Notes: a model not told the origin generated them from the sequence alone. 64,000 nucleotides of DNA from Oxalobacteraceae bacterium CAVE-383 (GCA_004134995.1 REGP01000006.1:62001-126000); one strand, 5' to 3'; numbered from the stretch's first letter, positions 51,637-61,728 are shown. Numbers and translations: made by a program.

Positions 51637-51819
51637 ATGGCTGTTCAACAAAACAAAAAAACCCCTTCGAAGCGCGGCATGCATCGCGCCCACGATTTCC
51701 TGGTCGCGCCGCCGCTGGCTATCGAACCGACAACCGGTGAGACGCATCTGCGTCATCACATCAGCCCTAACGGTTTTTACCGTGGGCGCAAGGTTCTCAA
51801 GACCAAGAACGACGAGTAA
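51637..51819 (+). CDS. rpmF: 50S ribosomal protein L32
   Basis: A 60-residue L32. [20 protein letters not shown] is the invariant N-terminus, followed by [20 protein letters not shown]. Preceded by TTAGGAGTTGTC. L32 belongs to the large subunit; the zinc-binding cysteines of some homologues are absent, as is common here. A terminator-like stem follows, so plsX expression depends on read-through or on its own promoter. Confidence 0.97.
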   Translation: MAVQQNKKTPSKRGMHRAHDFLVAPPLAIEPTTGETHLRHHISPNGFYRGRKVLKTKNDE

Positions 51820-51839
51820 TAAATTGTTGTTTTCGATAA

Positions 51840-51875
51840 AAGCGGCGCAGTAACTATTCGGTTTGCGTCGCTTTT
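51840..51875 (+). terminator. Terminator or attenuator after rpmF
   Basis: A 10-bp stem AAGCGGCGCA / TGCGTCGCTT (one G-T pair; 51840-51849, 51864-51873) followed by TTTTT. Placed between rpmF and plsX, it may set the ratio of ribosomal protein to lipid-synthesis transcripts. Confidence 0.7.
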
Positions 51876-51958
51876 TATATGCCTGAAAACAATGTCATTT
51901 TGAATCGCGCCCAATCTGGCCCGGCAAGCGGGTTGGCGGCAGGCCCTGAATCAAGATA

Positions 51959-53101
51959 ATGACAATAAAAATCTCTATCGACTGCATGGGTGGCGATCAC
52001 GGCCCGTCCGTCACCATTCCTGCCGCCATTTCATTCGTCAAGCGCGAGCCTGACGCTGAATTGATTCTGGTCGGCCAGGAAGCCGTCATTCAATCGGTAC
52101 TCAAGAAGCACAAGGCGGCGGATCACCCGCGCCTGTCGGTCCGGCATGCCTCCGAAGTCGTCACCATGGACGACTCGATCGAGGTGGCATTGCGCCGCAA
52201 AAAAGATTCTTCGATGCGCGTGGCGGTCACGCTGGTAAAGGAAAATGCGGTGCAGGCCGCGGTTTCCGCCGGCAATACCGGCGCCCTGATGGCAGTTTCG
52301 CGCTATGTGCTGAAAACCATTCCCGGCGTCGATCGTCCCGCCATCTGCACCATCCTCCCCAACCAGAACGACGGACCGACCTATATGCTCGATCTGGGCG
52401 CCAATGTCGATTGCGAACCGCAGCATCTGCAACAGTTTGCGTTGATGGGTTCGGCGCTGGTTTCCGCGATGGAAGGCAAGCCGCGGCCCACGGTCGGCCT
52501 GCTCAATATCGGCGAGGAAGACATCAAGGGCAACGATCTGGTCAAGCATACCGCCGAGCTGCTGCGCGCGGAACATGAAAAAGGCGTCCTGAATTTCTAC
52601 GGCAACGTCGAAGGCAACGATATCTTCGAAGGCACCACCGATCTCGTCGTATGCGACGGCTTCGTCGGCAATGTGACCCTGAAAGCCTCCGAGGGCCTGG
52701 GCCGTTTCGTCAAGAGCGTGCTGACCACCGAATTCAAAAAGGGCTGGCTCAACATGCTGGGCGCCCTGATCGCCTACGGCGCGATCAAGGCGCTGTCGCG
52801 GCGGCTCAATCCGTCGCGCTATAACGGCGCCAGCCTGCTGGGTTTGCGCGGCCTGGTCTTCAAAAGCCATGGCGGCGCCGACATGTACGCATTCGAATGG
52901 GCGATCCAGCGCGCCTACGATGCCGCCAAATACGATGTGCTGTCGCGCATCAAGGTCACCATCGACAAACTTATTCCATCCGCGCCGACGGCAGCCGATC
53001 CGGCCGATGCCGCCGATCTGCCGGCGGCCGCGGCAACATCCGCGGGCGTGAGCGCAGGCGCTGCTTCCGCCGCGGCCCCGGTTATTTCCGCTGCCGATTA
53101 A
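51959..53101 (+). CDS. plsX: Phosphate acyltransferase PlsX
   Basis: A 380-residue Pls[20 protein letters not shown] at the N-terminus, [12 protein letters not shown], then the long central helical domain. It converts acyl-ACP to acyl-phosphate for phospholipid synthesis at the membrane. The C-terminal 45 residues are an Ala/Pro-rich tail (about 335-380) not needed for the fold and longer than usual. It begins the plsX-fabH-fabD-fabG-acpP-fabF cluster. Confidence 0.96.
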   Translation: MTIKISIDCMGGDHGPSVTIPAAISFVKREPDAELILVGQEAVIQSVLKKHKAADHPRLSVRHASEVVTMDDSIEVALRRKKDSSMRVAVTLVKENAVQAAVSAGNTGALMAVSRYVLKTIPGVDRPAICTILPNQNDGPTYMLDLGANVDCEPQHLQQFALMGSALVSAMEGKPRPTVGLLNIGEEDIKGNDLVKHTAELLRAEHEKGVLNFYGNVEGNDIFEGTTDLVVCDGFVGNVTLKASEGLGRFVKSVLTTEFKKGWLNMLGALIAYGAIKALSRRLNPSRYNGASLLGLRGLVFKSHGGADMYAFEWAIQRAYDAAKYDVLSRIKVTIDKLIPSAPTAADPADAADLPAAAATSAGVSAGAASAAAPVISAAD

Positions 53102-53128
53102 TACAACGCATCATTATTCAATCAAGCG

Positions 53129-54112
53129 ATGACTCTTTATAGCAAAATTGCAGGCACCGGCAGCTATCTGCCGCCGAAACGCATTACCAACGATCAACTG
53201 GCGGCACAGCTCGCGCAGAACAATATCGAAACCAGCGACGAATGGATCGTTACGCGCAGCGGCATCTCCGCGCGCCATTTCGCCGAGGCCGACGTGCTGT
53301 CGAGCGATCTGGCCACCATTGCATCGAAGCGCGCACTGGAAGCGGCCGGCTTGCAGCCGAACGATATCGATCTGATCATCGTCGCCACCTCCACGCCCGA
53401 CCACCTGGGCGGTTTCCCGAGCACTGCCTGCGTGGTGCAGCGCAAACTCGAAATCGTCAACGGCTGCGCCGCGCTCGATGTGCAGGCGGTCTGCAGCGGC
53501 TTCGTCTACGCATTGGCGGTGGCCGACAATTTCATCAAGTCCGGCGCCCACAAAAACGTGCTGGTGATCGGCGCCGAAGTCTTTTCCCGCATTCTGGATT
53601 TCCAGGACCGCACTACCTGCGTGCTGTTCGGCGACGGCGCCGGCGCGGTGGTGCTGAAGGCATCCGCGCAGCCAGGCATCCTGGCCAGCAAGCTGCATGC
53701 CGACGGCAGGCATGGCAGTATCCTCTGCATGCCGAACGGCCCTGCCGACGGCATCGTGCGCGACGCCTTCCTCTATATGGACGGCCAGGCGGTATTCAAG
53801 CTGGCGGTTTCGCTGCTGGAAAAGGTGGCCGGCGAAGTGCTGGACGCGGCGGGCCTCGGCAGTGACGCAATCGATTGGCTGGTGCCGCACCAGGCGAATA
53901 TTCGCATCATGCAAAGCACCGCCAAAAAATTGAAACTGCCGCTGGATAAAATGATCGTAACGGTCGACCAGCACGGCAACACGTCGGCGGCGTCGATTCC
54001 GCTGGCGCTGGACCATGCGGTGCGAGACGGCCGCATCAAGCCCGGCCATACCGTGATGATGGAAGCGGTCGGCGGCGGCTTCACCTGGGGCGCGGTATTG
54101 GCGCGGATGTAA
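53129..54112 (+). CDS. fabH: Beta-ketoacyl-ACP synthase III
   Basis: A 327-residue KASIII. The Cys-His-Asn triad is visible: [10 protein letters not shown] (Cys), [12 protein letters not shown] (His) and [13 protein letters not shown] (Asn). It condenses acetyl-CoA with malonyl-ACP to start fatty acid synthesis. 27 nt after plsX and 36 nt before fabD. Confidence 0.96.
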   Translation: MTLYSKIAGTGSYLPPKRITNDQLAAQLAQNNIETSDEWIVTRSGISARHFAEADVLSSDLATIASKRALEAAGLQPNDIDLIIVATSTPDHLGGFPSTACVVQRKLEIVNGCAALDVQAVCSGFVYALAVADNFIKSGAHKNVLVIGAEVFSRILDFQDRTTCVLFGDGAGAVVLKASAQPGILASKLHADGRHGSILCMPNGPADGIVRDAFLYMDGQAVFKLAVSLLEKVAGEVLDAAGLGSDAIDWLVPHQANIRIMQSTAKKLKLPLDKMIVTVDQHGNTSAASIPLALDHAVRDGRIKPGHTVMMEAVGGGFTWGAVLARM

Positions 54113-54148
54113 CTACAATAAAAATCATTTACAGCATCAGCTATTCAT

Positions 54149-55081
54149 ATGACTAAATTCGCATTTGTTTTTCCGGGCCAGGGTTCGCAGGCAATCGGCA
54201 TGCTGAACGGCTTTGCCGACAACGCCGTCGTGCGCGACACCGTGGCCGAAGCGTCCGATGTATTGCAGTTCGATCTGGCCAAACTGATTGCCGAAGGGCC
54301 GAAGGAAGCGCTCGACCTGACCACCAATACGCAGCCCGTGATGCTGACGGCGGCCGTGGCCACCTATCGCGCGTGGCTGGCGGCGGGCGGCAAGGCGCCG
54401 ACGCTGGTTGCCGGGCACAGCCTGGGCGAATATTCGGCGCTGGTTGCCGCCGGCGTGGTGAGTTTCCGCGATGCGTTGCCGCTGGTGCGTTTCCGCGCGC
54501 AGGCGATGCAGGAAGCCGTGCCCGTCGGGCAGGGCGGCATGGCGGCCATTCTCGGCCTGTCGGACCAGGACGTGCGCGATGTCTGCGCCGAATCGGCGCA
54601 GGGCGAAGTGGTCGAAGCGGTCAATTTCAATGCGCCGGCGCAAGTCGTCATCGCCGGCCACAAGGATGCCGTGCAGCGCGCCTGCGAAGCCGCCAAGGCC
54701 AAGGGCGCCAAACGTGCGCTGGTGCTGCCGGTGTCCGCGCCTTTCCATTCTTCCCTGCTGCGTCCGGCGTCGGACCGTTTGCGCGCCTACATGAACGACG
54801 TCGTCTTCAACGCGCCGACCCTGACGCTGATCAATAATGTCGACGTCGCGGTGCAGGACGATCCCGCCGCGATCAAGGATGCGCTGGTGCGCCAGGCCGC
54901 GAGCGCCGTGCGCTGGGTCGAAACGGTGCAGAAAATGGCCGGCGAAGGCGTGACGCACCTCGTCGAATGCGGTCCCGGCAAAGTACTGGCCGGACTGACC
55001 AAACGGATTAATGCGGACCTGACCGGCGAAGCCATCGTCGACCAGGCGTCCCTGGATAAAATAATGGAGCTGCTGGCATGA
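54149..55081 (+). CDS. fabD: Malonyl-CoA:ACP transacylase
   Basis: A 310-residue FabD. FVFPGQGSQAIGML opens the fold; the nucleophile is Ser in AGHSLGEYSALVAAG and the His is in VSAPFHSSLLRPA. It loads malonate onto ACP. The stop overlaps the fabG start by 4 nt (ATGA). Confidence 0.96.
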   Translation: MTKFAFVFPGQGSQAIGMLNGFADNAVVRDTVAEASDVLQFDLAKLIAEGPKEALDLTTNTQPVMLTAAVATYRAWLAAGGKAPTLVAGHSLGEYSALVAAGVVSFRDALPLVRFRAQAMQEAVPVGQGGMAAILGLSDQDVRDVCAESAQGEVVEAVNFNAPAQVVIAGHKDAVQRACEAAKAKGAKRALVLPVSAPFHSSLLRPASDRLRAYMNDVVFNAPTLTLINNVDVAVQDDPAAIKDALVRQAASAVRWVETVQKMAGEGVTHLVECGPGKVLAGLTKRINADLTGEAIVDQASLDKIMELLA

Positions 55082-55833
55082 CGAACAATTCCTTGCAAGG
55101 CCAGGTCGCACTGGTTACCGGCGCATCGCGCGGCATCGGCCGCTCCATCGCGGCCGCACTGATCGCGCACGGCGCGCGCGTGGTCGGCACCGCGACATCG
55201 CAGCAGGGCGCGGAATCCATTACCGCCTATCTTGAAGAGTTGTCGCCCGGCAACGGGCGCGGCGAAGTGTTGAACGTCAACGATGCCGCCGCCTGCGGCG
55301 CGATCATCGATACCGTGCAAAAGGAATACGGCGCGATCTCGATCCTGGTCAACAATGCCGGCATCACCCAGGACCAGCTGGCCATGCGCATGAAGGACGA
55401 GGAATGGGACAGCGTGATCGCGACCAACCTGACCGCGGTGGGACGGCTGTCGCGCGGCGTGCTGCGCGGCATGATGAAAGCCAGGCAGGGCCGCATCATC
55501 AATATCACCTCGGTGGTCGGCGCCGCCGGCAATCCGGGCCAGATGAACTATGCGGCGGCCAAGGCCGGCGTGGCGGGCATGAGCCGCGCGCTGGCGCGCG
55601 AAATCGGCAGCCGCAACATCACGGTCAATTGCGTGGCGCCGGGCTTCATCGATACCGACATGACCAAATCGCTGGGCGAACAGCAAACCGCCGCGCTGCT
55701 GCAGCAAATTCCGCTCGGCCGGCTGGGCGCGCCGGAAGACGTGGCGGCCGCGGTATTGTTTTTGGCTTCGTCACAAGCCGGTTACATTACCGGTACAACA
55801 TTGCATGTGAACGGCGGGATGTACATGGGTTAA
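55078..55833 (+). CDS. fabG: 3-oxoacyl-ACP reductase
   Basis: A 251-residue short-chain dehydrogenase: NADPH motif TGASRGIGRSIAAA, NNAGIT, the catalytic Ser in ITSVVG and the YxxxK pair in MNYAAAKAGV. It reduces 3-oxoacyl-ACP in each elongation cycle. The start overlaps fabD. Confidence 0.96.
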   Translation: MTNNSLQGQVALVTGASRGIGRSIAAALIAHGARVVGTATSQQGAESITAYLEELSPGNGRGEVLNVNDAAACGAIIDTVQKEYGAISILVNNAGITQDQLAMRMKDEEWDSVIATNLTAVGRLSRGVLRGMMKARQGRIINITSVVGAAGNPGQMNYAAAKAGVAGMSRALAREIGSRNITVNCVAPGFIDTDMTKSLGEQQTAALLQQIPLGRLGAPEDVAAAVLFLASSQAGYITGTTLHVNGGMYMG

Positions 55834-55956
55834 ATCCCGGTCCGGCGCCGGGCGATTGCCGATATTGCGGCGGCAGTCGCTAAAAGTAAATTTTCAACGC
55901 GCAAATCTGCTAAAATGCGCGCACTTTCTGTAACCGATCCAACTGGAGGTATGACA

Positions 55957-56196
55957 ATGTCCGATATCGAACAACGTGTTAAAAAAATCGTTGCTGAACA
56001 ACTTGGTGTTGCCGAGGCAGACGTCAAAATCGAATCGTCGTTCGTTAACGATTTGGGCGCCGACTCTCTCGACACCGTCGAACTGGTGATGGCCCTCGAA
56101 GATGAATTCGAAATGGAAATCCCGGACGAAGAAGCCGAAAAAATCACTACAGTGCAGCAGGCGATCGATTACGCCAAGGCACACCTGAAGGCTTGA
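55957..56196 (+). CDS. acpP: Acyl carrier protein
   Basis: A 79-residue ACP with the phosphopantetheine site DSL in [18 protein letters not shown]. Start 55957 is chosen over the ATG at 55951 because GGAGGT ends right at 55950, giving 6-nt spacing. The upstream AT-rich segment with TAAAAT (55911-55916) may be its own -10 box, matching the need for high ACP levels. Confidence 0.97.
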   Translation: MSDIEQRVKKIVAEQLGVAEADVKIESSFVNDLGADSLDTVELVMALEDEFEMEIPDEEAEKITTVQQAIDYAKAHLKA

Positions 56197-56224
56197 ATCT
56201 GTTGAACGACTCTAGGAGAACTGC

Positions 56225-57508
56225 TTGAGCCGCTCACGTGAACGCCGGGTAGTCATTACCGGTCTGGGTTGTGTTTCACCCGTCGGCAACACCGTTGCCG
56301 ATGCCTGGGCAGCCATTCTTGCAGGCACCTCCGGCATCGCTACCATCACCAAATTCGACGCTTCGAACTTTTCGACCCGGTTCGCCGGCGAAGTAAAAGG
56401 TTTCAATGTCGAAGATTACATGCCTGCCAAGGAAGCCCGCCACATGGATACCTTTATCCATTACGGCATGGCGGCCGGGATGCAGGCAATTCGGGATAGC
56501 GGCCTGGTCGAAAAGACGCTTGTCGAGGGGATGCCTGTCGAGCATCTTGTCAATGAAAAAGACGCGGATCGCATCGGCGTCATTATCGGTTCCGGCATCG
56601 GCGGCTTGCCGCTGATCGAGGAAACCCATGCAGAACTCACCAATCGCGGCCCGCGGCGCATCAGCCCATTCTTCATTCCGGCCTCGATCATCAATATGAT
56701 TTCCGGCAATCTGTCGATCAAGTACGGCCTGAAAGGGCCGAACCTGGCGATCGTGACTGCCTGCACCACCGGTTTGCATTGTATCGGCTCGGCCGGCCGC
56801 ATGATCATGTACGGCGATGCCGACGTGATGATCGCGGGCGGCGCCGAAGCCAGCATTTCGCCGCTGGGCGTGGGCGGGTTCGCTTCGGCGCGCGCGCTGT
56901 CGTCGCGCAACGACGATCCCGCGGCGGCATCCCGTCCGTGGGACAAGGATCGCGACGGCTTCGTTCTCGGCGAAGGCGCCGGCGTGCTGGTCCTGGAAGA
57001 ATACGAACACGCCAAGGCGCGCGGCGCCAAGATCTATGCCGAACTGGTCGGTTTCGGCATGAGCGGCGACGCCTATCACATGACCGCGCCGAATCTGGAC
57101 GGTCCGCGCCGCTGCGTGCTGTCGGCCTTGAAGGACGCCGGCGTGAATCCGGATGAAGTCGATTATCTGAATGCGCACGGCACGTCGACGCCGCTGGGCG
57201 ACCAGAACGAAAGCGATGCCATCAAGGCGGCTTTCGGCGACCATGCCAAAAAGCTGGTGGTCAATTCGACCAAGTCGATGACCGGCCATCTGCTGGGCGG
57301 CGCCGGTGGCCTGGAATCCGTCTTCACGGTGCTGGCGCTGCATAACCAGGTTTCACCGCCTACCATCAATCTCGACAATCAGGATCCGCTCTGCGACCTC
57401 GATTACTGCGCCAATACCGCGCGGGACATGAAAATCGACTATGCAGTGAAGAATTCCTTCGGTTTTGGCGGCACCAACGGCACGCTGGTGTTTAAAAAAT
57501 TGGCCTGA
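56225..57508 (+). CDS. fabF: Beta-ketoacyl-ACP synthase II (TTG start)
   Basis: A 427-residue KASII. It begins with TTG at 56225 behind TAGGAGAACTGC. The catalytic Cys is in [12 protein letters not shown], with His residues in [10 protein letters not shown] and [26 protein letters not shown] closes the domain. It elongates C4-C16 acyl-ACPs and adjusts the C18:1 content. Last gene of the fatty acid cluster. Confidence 0.96.
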   Translation: MSRSRERRVVITGLGCVSPVGNTVADAWAAILAGTSGIATITKFDASNFSTRFAGEVKGFNVEDYMPAKEARHMDTFIHYGMAAGMQAIRDSGLVEKTLVEGMPVEHLVNEKDADRIGVIIGSGIGGLPLIEETHAELTNRGPRRISPFFIPASIINMISGNLSIKYGLKGPNLAIVTACTTGLHCIGSAGRMIMYGDADVMIAGGAEASISPLGVGGFASARALSSRNDDPAAASRPWDKDRDGFVLGEGAGVLVLEEYEHAKARGAKIYAELVGFGMSGDAYHMTAPNLDGPRRCVLSALKDAGVNPDEVDYLNAHGTSTPLGDQNESDAIKAAFGDHAKKLVVNSTKSMTGHLLGGAGGLESVFTVLALHNQVSPPTINLDNQDPLCDLDYCANTARDMKIDYAVKNSFGFGGTNGTLVFKKLA

Positions 57509-57550
57509 TTCCTATCTTGATGATGGTGGATTGATCAAAGGCATCGAATC

Positions 57551-58060
57551 ATGTCGATCGCGGTATCGGTGGAATCGGAACTTTCGATGGGGCGGATGTT
57601 GTTAATGGCAATTGTGCCGATCGCTTTGATAGCGGCCGGCACAATTGCTTTTTTGCAATTTTTTGGCATATTCAACGCGATGGCGGCTGGCATCGGGTGC
57701 GTCGGCATTGTTGGATTGGCATTGTCGGCCTGGCGGCTGCAGGCGGTAATACCGGCCGCCGCCGGCGGGAAAATCAGGCTGATCATTGCCGGAAATGGCG
57801 AAATCGGTATGATGCGCCATGGAAAAAAACACTTTCCTGCCGGGAATGAGGTTGAAATCGTGCAAATGATGCAGGGATCGACCCTATGGCCATTCTTTAT
57901 TCTGTTACGCTTACGCCAACAAAATAAAAATACGATAATCGTGCCGTTTTTTTGGGGAAGTCTTTCACCGCAGCTTTTTCGCCGGCTTTCGATTGCCTGC
58001 CGATGGATTGCTGCGCGAAACGATGTTTCGCAGTCGGCTCATCAGGCCGATTCCCGGTAA
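57551..58060 (+). CDS. YgfX-like membrane protein
   Basis: A 169-residue protein with two membrane helices (about residues 17-38 and 43-62) separated by a short loop and followed by a soluble beta-rich domain (IRLIIAGNGEIGMM; NTIIVPFFWGSLSPQLFRRLSIACRW). This layout and the place between fabF and rpoE match the YgfX-like proteins of betaproteobacteria, related to the CptA toxin of the YgfX/YgfY pair. Its partner is not nearby. Function uncertain. Confidence 0.7.
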   Translation: MSIAVSVESELSMGRMLLMAIVPIALIAAGTIAFLQFFGIFNAMAAGIGCVGIVGLALSAWRLQAVIPAAAGGKIRLIIAGNGEIGMMRHGKKHFPAGNEVEIVQMMQGSTLWPFFILLRLRQQNKNTIIVPFFWGSLSPQLFRRLSIACRWIAARNDVSQSAHQADSR

Positions 58061-58132
58061 AAACGGCTTATTACGCGAATTATTCGCAGTTATGGCTCCC
58101 TGGAGCCGTAGAAAATAATAAAGGAACGGTTC

Positions 58133-58735
58133 TTGTCCACAGAACGCGAAATTGATCAGCTTTTAGTCGAACGGGTTCAGCGCGGCGATAAAAAAGCGTT
58201 TGAACTGTTGGTGATCAAATACCAGAGAAAATTGATGCGGCTGGTGCTGCGGCTCGTGCGCGACCAGGCCGAAGCCGAGGATGTCGTGCAGGAAGCCTTC
58301 ATCAAGGCTTACCGCGCCTTGCCAAAATTCCGGGGCGATTCGGCCTTTTATACCTGGCTTTACCGCATCGGAATCAATACCGCCAAGAACTATTTGGTAA
58401 CAATGGGGCGGCGTGCGCCTACATCAACTGAAGCAGATGCGGAAGAAGCTGAAACTTTTGACGACGGAGAGCAACTAAGGGATATCAATACCCCGGAATC
58501 GATGTTGGCGACTAAGCAGATAGCGCAAACGGTGAATCTGGCTATGGATGCTCTTCCTGACGAATTGCGCATGGCTATAACGCTTCGAGAGATCGAAGGG
58601 CTTAGCTATGACGAGATTGCCGAGGCGATGGGCTGTCCTATTGGCACTGTACGCAGCCGCATCTTCCGCGCACGAGAGGCCATAGCTGATAAATTGAGGC
58701 CGTTACTGGGAACGGCCATAGATAAACGCTGGTAA
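58133..58735 (+). CDS. rpoE: Envelope-stress ECF sigma factor RpoE (AlgU-type, TTG start)
   Basis: A 200-residue ECF sigma factor. It begins with TTG at 58133 behind AAGGAACGG. Sigma region 2 is seen in KKAFELLVIKYQRKLMRLVLRLV and EDVVQEAFIKAYRALPKFRG; region 4 in LRMAITLREIEGLSYDEIAEAMGCPIGTVRSRIFRAREAI (in two stretches). It directs the response to misfolded outer-membrane proteins. Followed by rseA with a 38-nt gap. Confidence 0.95.
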   Translation: MSTEREIDQLLVERVQRGDKKAFELLVIKYQRKLMRLVLRLVRDQAEAEDVVQEAFIKAYRALPKFRGDSAFYTWLYRIGINTAKNYLVTMGRRAPTSTEADAEEAETFDDGEQLRDINTPESMLATKQIAQTVNLAMDALPDELRMAITLREIEGLSYDEIAEAMGCPIGTVRSRIFRAREAIADKLRPLLGTAIDKRW

Positions 58736-58773
58736 CTTTTGCAATTGGGAAGAAAGGAACGAGGCTTTAAGCC

Positions 58774-59379
58774 ATGGACACCAAAGAATTGAGTATGGAA
58801 CAAATTTCGGCCTTTGCCGATGGGGAACTGTCGGACGCGCAGGCCGAGGTTGTGCTGGCCGCGCTGCGCACAGAGCAGGGGCTGGCTGCATGGAATGCCT
58901 ATCATCTGATTGGCGATGCCGCGCGCTCGGACGAGACCGCCGTGGCGATGAGTCCGGATTTCTTTTCGAAATTTTCGGCCCGCCTGGAAGCTGAACCGAC
59001 GATTATTGCGCCTGTCCACGCCGATCAGGCTGAACAGCGCCGCGCCGCGAAATCGAGCACTGTGCGCCGTTTTGCGATTCCCGCAGTGGCTTTGACGCTG
59101 GCTGCCGCGATTGTCTTCATGCTGCAGCCGCAGCCCGCCGCCGTGGTTGCGACCGCAACGCCTGCTCCGGCCGCCGCGACCGGCGTGCCCGCCGAGACCG
59201 TGGCTGCCGCGCCTGCCGCTTCAACCGGTCCTGCAGTGGCGACCCTGGTACAGGATGGCGAAGTCGTGCGCGATCCGAAGATCGACAAGTTCCTCGGCAA
59301 GCATGATGGCTTTACCCCGCAGCAAGGCAGTGAACAGTACAGCCGCTCCGCCGCGTTCAAGGTTGACGCGGATAAATAA
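58774..59379 (+). CDS. rseA: Anti-sigma factor RseA/MucA-like
   Basis: A 201-residue membrane anti-sigma factor. Residues 1-88 form the cytoplasmic sigma-binding part (MEQISAFADGELSDAQAEVV, WNAYHLIGDAARSD), a single membrane helix lies about 91-111, and the periplasmic tail is Ala/Pro-rich with VRDPKIDKFLGKHDGF at the end. In the family, DegS and RseP cut it to free RpoE. The usual partner RseB is not encoded next to it. Confidence 0.9.
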   Translation: MDTKELSMEQISAFADGELSDAQAEVVLAALRTEQGLAAWNAYHLIGDAARSDETAVAMSPDFFSKFSARLEAEPTIIAPVHADQAEQRRAAKSSTVRRFAIPAVALTLAAAIVFMLQPQPAAVVATATPAPAAATGVPAETVAAAPAASTGPAVATLVQDGEVVRDPKIDKFLGKHDGFTPQQGSEQYSRSAAFKVDADK

Positions 59380-59683
59380 GTTTTTGCGCCGGGTCCTTCG
59401 GAGTCCGGCGCCTTTCTCATGGCGCATGCTGAGCGGGCATTTTTGTTTCAGCATGTATCGCCACTTCCGCCGGTTTCTTTCTTCAGCCCCGCCATTTCCG
59501 GCCCGATGCGTTTAGAATCGTGGCCTTCATGTTTTACAATTCCACATACTTTCGGTTTATATCTTTACGCTTATTTTCACGCGGTCGGCGGGATACGGGT
59601 GATTATGCCATTGTGATTCGGGAGCCCATCCCTATATCCTATCTGCGCGATTTACGCATTGCGATTGCAAACTTCAATAATAG
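59380..59683. other. Gap where rseB would be expected
   Basis: A 304-bp non-coding stretch. Directly after rseA is a hairpin GCGCCGG / CCGGCGC (59386-59392, 59405-59411), probably a terminator; another stem CATGCTGA / TCAGCATG lies near 59425-59455. An AT-rich part before degP (59560-59680) should hold the degP promoter. No RseB-like reading frame was seen. Confidence 0.6.
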
Positions 59684-61168
59684 ATGGACGAGCTTATGAA
59701 AATGACCTTACGCTTTACCACTTTATGCTTGTCGGCGCTGCTGAGCGGCGCCGCTTTGGCGCCATACAGCCTGGCGCAGGCAGCGCCGGCGGGCGCCCTG
59801 ATCAATCTGCCGGACTTTGCTGACATTGTCGAAAAAACAGGTCCGGCGGTGGTAAATATCCGTACCACGGAGCGCGTGAAGTCGGATCCGGCGCAATCGG
59901 CGCAGGGCGATGAGGAAATGCAGGAATTTTTCCGCCGTTTCTTCGGCGTGCCGATGCCGCAGCAGCCGACCCCGTCTCCGCGCCGCCGTGCGCCGGCGCA
60001 ACCGCAATCGCAGGAAGAAGTGCCGCGCGGCGTGGGCTCCGGCTTCATTACCTCGCCGGACGGCTACATCATGACCAATGCGCATGTGGTCGAAGGCGCC
60101 AGCGAAGTCTATGTCACCCTGACCGACAAGCGTGAATTCAAGGCCAAGATCATCGGCAGCGACAAGCGCACCGACGTTGCGCTGATCAAGATCGAAGGCG
60201 GTAATCTGCCGCGCCTGACCATCGGCGATTCCGACAAGATCCGCGCCGGCGAATGGGTATTGGCGATCGGTTCGCCGTTCGGGCTCGACAATACCGTCAC
60301 CGCCGGCATCGTTTCGGCCAAGGCGCGCGATACCGGCGATTATCTGCCGCTGATCCAGACCGACGTGGCCGTCAATCCAGGCAATTCGGGCGGCCCGCTG
60401 ATCAACCTGAAGGGCGAAGTGGTCGGCATCAACTCGCAGATCTATAGCCGTTCCGGCGGTTTCATGGGTATTTCGTTCGCCGTGCCGATCGATGAAGCGC
60501 TGCGTGTGGCCGACCAGCTCAAGGCGGGCGGACGCGTGACGCGCGGCCGCATCGGCGTCCAGATCGGCGAAGTGACCAAGGAAGTCGCCGAATCGCTGGG
60601 CCTGCCCAAGGCGCAGGGGGCCTCGGTCTCCAGCGTGGAAGTTGCCAGCCCGGCCGAAAAAGCAGGGATCAAGGCCGGCGATATCATTCAGAAATTCAAT
60701 GGCGTGGTCATTGACCGTCCCAACGATCTGCCGCGCATGGTCGGCAGCATCAAGCCGGGCACGAAGGCAACGGTGACCATCTGGCGCAAAGGCGCAAGCC
60801 GCGACATAACGCTGACCGTGGCGGAAGTCGAGCCGGACAAGGTCGCCAAGGCCGACGATAGCGGCGGTTCCAAGCTGGAACCGAGCGCGAATGCATTGGG
60901 GCTGGCGGTCAGCGACCTGACGGATGCGCAGAAAAAGGAACTGAAAGTCGATGGCGGCGTTCTGGTTGAATCGGCCGAAGGCAATGCCGCGCGCGTCGGC
61001 ATCCGTCCGGGCGATACGATTCAGCGCCTGAACAATACCGATATCCGCGACGCCAAGCAGTTCAACGGCCTGGTGGCCAAGCTCGATCCGAAGAAAATGG
61101 CGGTGGTGCTGGTGCGCCGCGGCGATTCGTCCCAGTTCGTGCCGTTGCGGCCAACCGGTTCGAACTGA
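59684..61168 (+). CDS. degP: Periplasmic serine protease DegP/MucD-like
   Basis: A 494-residue HtrA protease. A signal peptide ends near AQAAPAG (residue 32). The catalytic triad is complete: His134 (TNAHVVEGA), Asp164 (RTDVALIKI) and Ser235 (NPGNSGGPL). Two PDZ domains follow (about residues 285-375 and 400-485; GIKAGDIIQKFNGV; GIRPGDTIQRLNNT). Start 59684 is used; Met5 (59696) is an alternative. It degrades misfolded envelope proteins and is a classical RpoE target. A strong terminator follows. Confidence 0.95.
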   Translation: MDELMKMTLRFTTLCLSALLSGAALAPYSLAQAAPAGALINLPDFADIVEKTGPAVVNIRTTERVKSDPAQSAQGDEEMQEFFRRFFGVPMPQQPTPSPRRRAPAQPQSQEEVPRGVGSGFITSPDGYIMTNAHVVEGASEVYVTLTDKREFKAKIIGSDKRTDVALIKIEGGNLPRLTIGDSDKIRAGEWVLAIGSPFGLDNTVTAGIVSAKARDTGDYLPLIQTDVAVNPGNSGGPLINLKGEVVGINSQIYSRSGGFMGISFAVPIDEALRVADQLKAGGRVTRGRIGVQIGEVTKEVAESLGLPKAQGASVSSVEVASPAEKAGIKAGDIIQKFNGVVIDRPNDLPRMVGSIKPGTKATVTIWRKGASRDITLTVAEVEPDKVAKADDSGGSKLEPSANALGLAVSDLTDAQKKELKVDGGVLVESAEGNAARVGIRPGDTIQRLNNTDIRDAKQFNGLVAKLDPKKMAVVLVRRGDSSQFVPLRPTGSN

Positions 61169-61182
61169 TCGATCTCAAGCCG

Positions 61183-61219
61183 AGGCTGCAAACTTTCCCA
61201 GGTTTGCAGCCTTTTTCTT
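61183..61219 (+). terminator. Rho-independent terminator after degP
   Basis: An 11-bp perfect stem AGGCTGCAAAC / GTTTGCAGCCT (61183-61193, 61202-61212) followed by TTTTCTTT. A strong intrinsic terminator. Confidence 0.9.
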
Positions 61220-61255
61220 TTACCGTTCGTCTTTCCTCTGTATTTGGCCTCGACC

Positions 61256-61540
61256 ATGCCGCGCTATCGGTTCACCATCTATTCCCGCTCCTATTGCCAT
61301 TTATGCGACGACATGCGCGATGCATTGGCAGCGGCCATGGATGAGGCGAGGGGCCTGGCGCCCGCCGATGTTGGCGAATATGCAATAAAAATGGTCGATA
61401 TCGACGCCGAACCGGCCTTGCTGGCGCAATACGATGAACTGGTGCCGGTATTGCTTGCCGGAAAGAATGATGGGCAGATGGTGCAACTTTGCCATTATTT
61501 CCTTGATCGTGAGCGATTGTCGGCGTTTTTGGCGGTTTGA
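61256..61540 (+). CDS. Glutaredoxin-family protein
   Basis: A 94-residue thioredoxin-fold protein. The CxxC redox site is YCHLCDDMRD near residue 16; VDIDAEPALLAQYDELVPVLL is the second half with the cis-Pro (VPVLL). It resembles the small glutaredoxin-like proteins encoded beside lepA in betaproteobacteria. ATG 61256 is chosen; an in-frame TTG at 61244 lacks a Shine-Dalgarno. It reduces disulfides or glutathionylated proteins in the cytoplasm; partner unknown. Confidence 0.8.
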   Translation: MPRYRFTIYSRSYCHLCDDMRDALAAAMDEARGLAPADVGEYAIKMVDIDAEPALLAQYDELVPVLLAGKNDGQMVQLCHYFLDRERLSAFLAV

Positions 61541-61683
61541 GCCACGTTTGAGTCATTTTCGAGTCGCTTTGCCCGGCGGGAGCGGTATGCCGGAAGCAGG
61601 GCATGGCCCTTATTTGACGGGCTTTTTAGGGCGGAATCCGGTAAAATGCGGCATCGAATAATCTGCAGAACTTCATTACGGAC

Positions 61684-61728
61684 AGGCGCCCGCCTGGGGT
61701 AATTACCCCCGCTCGGAGCGCCTTTTTT
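61684..61728 (+). terminator. Terminator-like hairpin in the lepA leader
   Basis: AGGCGC (61684-61689) pairs with GCGCCT (61718-61723), with CCG/CGG and the palindrome GGGGTAATTACCCC (61696-61709) stacked inside, and six T (61723-61728). It ends only 27 nt before the lepA ATG. A -10-like TAAAAT (61642-61647) lies upstream, so a transcript from there would meet this structure before lepA. It may be an attenuator rather than a simple end of the glutaredoxin transcript. Confidence 0.75.
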
